Source: an uncultured Peptococcaceae bacterium
Lineage (GTDB): Bacteria; Bacillota; Desulfotomaculia; Desulfotomaculales; Desulfallaceae
Length of the DNA: 22,579 bases
Assembly: GCA_913064925.1 (NCBI GenBank)
Contig: CAJYBN010000015.1
Span: 1-22,579, forward strand
Direction of reading: 5' to 3'
Of the stretch, positions 22,069 through 22,579 are shown in pieces. Each line of letters starts with the position of its first letter. The stretch's first letter is position 1. A program made the translations under genes and the position numbers. The notes beneath the pieces are model-generated. The model was not told the origin of the DNA. It worked only from the letters and a program-made list of their open reading frames with translations, and searched no databases.

Positions 22069-22579
22069 GTGGAAAAAATTTTTAACAAGCAGTGGGAAGC
22101 GTTAACGGCGCAGCTGCGCAGCTGGTTGACGCCCGGCAACCTGGAAGGCCTGGCCGTGGACGTGGCTCTTTCCTTGGCGACCCTGGCGGCAACCTTCCTG
22201 CTGGTCAAGCTGCTGTCCCGGCTGCTGGACCGGGTGATTAAGGAAAGCGGGCAGGACGGGGAAAAAAGCAGGAGCATCGTTTCGGATAATTTTATCCGCT
22301 CGGTGCGCGTTTTATTGAAAACACTGCTCCTTTACGGGGGTTATTTTATTGCCGCGGTAATCATCCTGGAAATATTCAACGTGCACATCATATCGCCTGA
22401 GGACCTTAAGTCACTGGGTATCAAAGTCCTCAAGGTCATCGGTATTCTGGTGGGGGCCAAGCTGGCGGTGAATTTCGGACACATGGCCATCCGGCAAGTT
22501 TTCGCGCACCAGGAAATCAAGAAAAACTTCCTGGCGGACCGCCGGGCCCAGACCCTGGAGACGCTGCTGTGCAGCATCC
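22069..22579 (+). CDS. MscS-type mechanosensitive ion channel, N-terminal part
   Basis: The frame is open from GTG 22069 to the window end (170 complete residues) and continues outside; TAA at 22057 blocks any earlier start. Three hydrophobic helices are seen (about 28-50, 84-103 and 118-136), followed by RRAQTLETLL, the segment that precedes the pore helix in small-conductance MscS/YggB-like channels. Such channels release solutes during osmotic down-shock. GGGGG directly abuts the start, an unusually tight spacing, so translation initiation is uncertain. The gene is divergent from the ger operon. The pore and beta domain are not in the window. Confidence 0.75.
   Translation, partial: MEKIFNKQWEALTAQLRSWLTPGNLEGLAVDVALSLATLAATFLLVKLLSRLLDRVIKESGQDGEKSRSIVSDNFIRSVRVLLKTLLLYGGYFIAAVIILEIFNVHIISPEDLKSLGIKVLKVIGILVGAKLAVNFGHMAIRQVFAHQEIKKNFLADRRAQTLETLLCSI

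Noticed and set aside
1..22579. CRISPR arrays, tRNA or rRNA genes, prophage or defence modules
   Set aside because: No regularly spaced repeats, cloverleaf-like sequences or family hallmarks were seen on either strand by eye.

Overview
The window looks like a chromosome segment from an anaerobic, spore-forming Firmicute, probably of the Desulfotomaculum/Pelotomaculum (Peptococcaceae) type. That placement is an inference from three things: a complete GerA-type germinant-receptor operon, membrane-anchored LonB next to LonA with ysxC, and remains of a sodium-pump decarboxylase beside thiolase and acyl-CoA dehydrogenase genes. No rRNA, tRNA or CRISPR array was seen.

Left part (1-10975): protein quality control. 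A small heat-shock protein (Hsp20) is followed by lonB, lon and ysxC on the + strand. A cytoplasmic PAS-PAS-PAS-GGDEF diguanylate cyclase comes next. It faces clpX, clpP and tig, which lie on the - strand in the order tig-clpP-clpX as transcribed. The two halves of the usual tig-clp-lon-ysxC cluster are therefore both present, but they converge and have the signalling gene at the join.

Middle (10990-14340): a 2.0-kb IS4-superfamily (IS1634-like) element with an intact DDE transposase and 32-bp imperfect terminal repeats sits just upstream of the tig promoter. Beyond it is a small operon: an OadG-like membrane peptide, a 70-residue biotin carrier protein, and a badly broken OadB/GcdB-type carboxylate-pump beta subunit with a stop codon, two frameshifts and a large internal deletion. 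No carboxyltransferase alpha subunit is present here. A strong terminator closes this unit.

Right-middle (14341-16985): a thiolase and a short-chain acyl-CoA dehydrogenase form a two-gene fatty-acid or butyrate-type operon. Upstream is a near-perfect sigma-54 (-24/-12) promoter with a dyad about 100 bp upstream of the predicted start that could bind an enhancer-binding protein.

Right (17050-22579): sporulation and germination genes. A DUF1657 protein with a polyglutamine tail is preceded by a sigma-F/sigma-G-type promoter. It converges on gerA-gerB-gerC (start/stop overlaps of 4 nt) plus a small two-helix membrane protein resembling the 'D subunit' of some germinant receptors. A divergent MscS-type channel gene runs off the right edge.

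No clearly new multi-gene system was found. The observations most worth following up are the sigma-54 control region, the decayed decarboxylase operon, the rearranged protease cluster, and the fourth ger gene with the forespore promoter.
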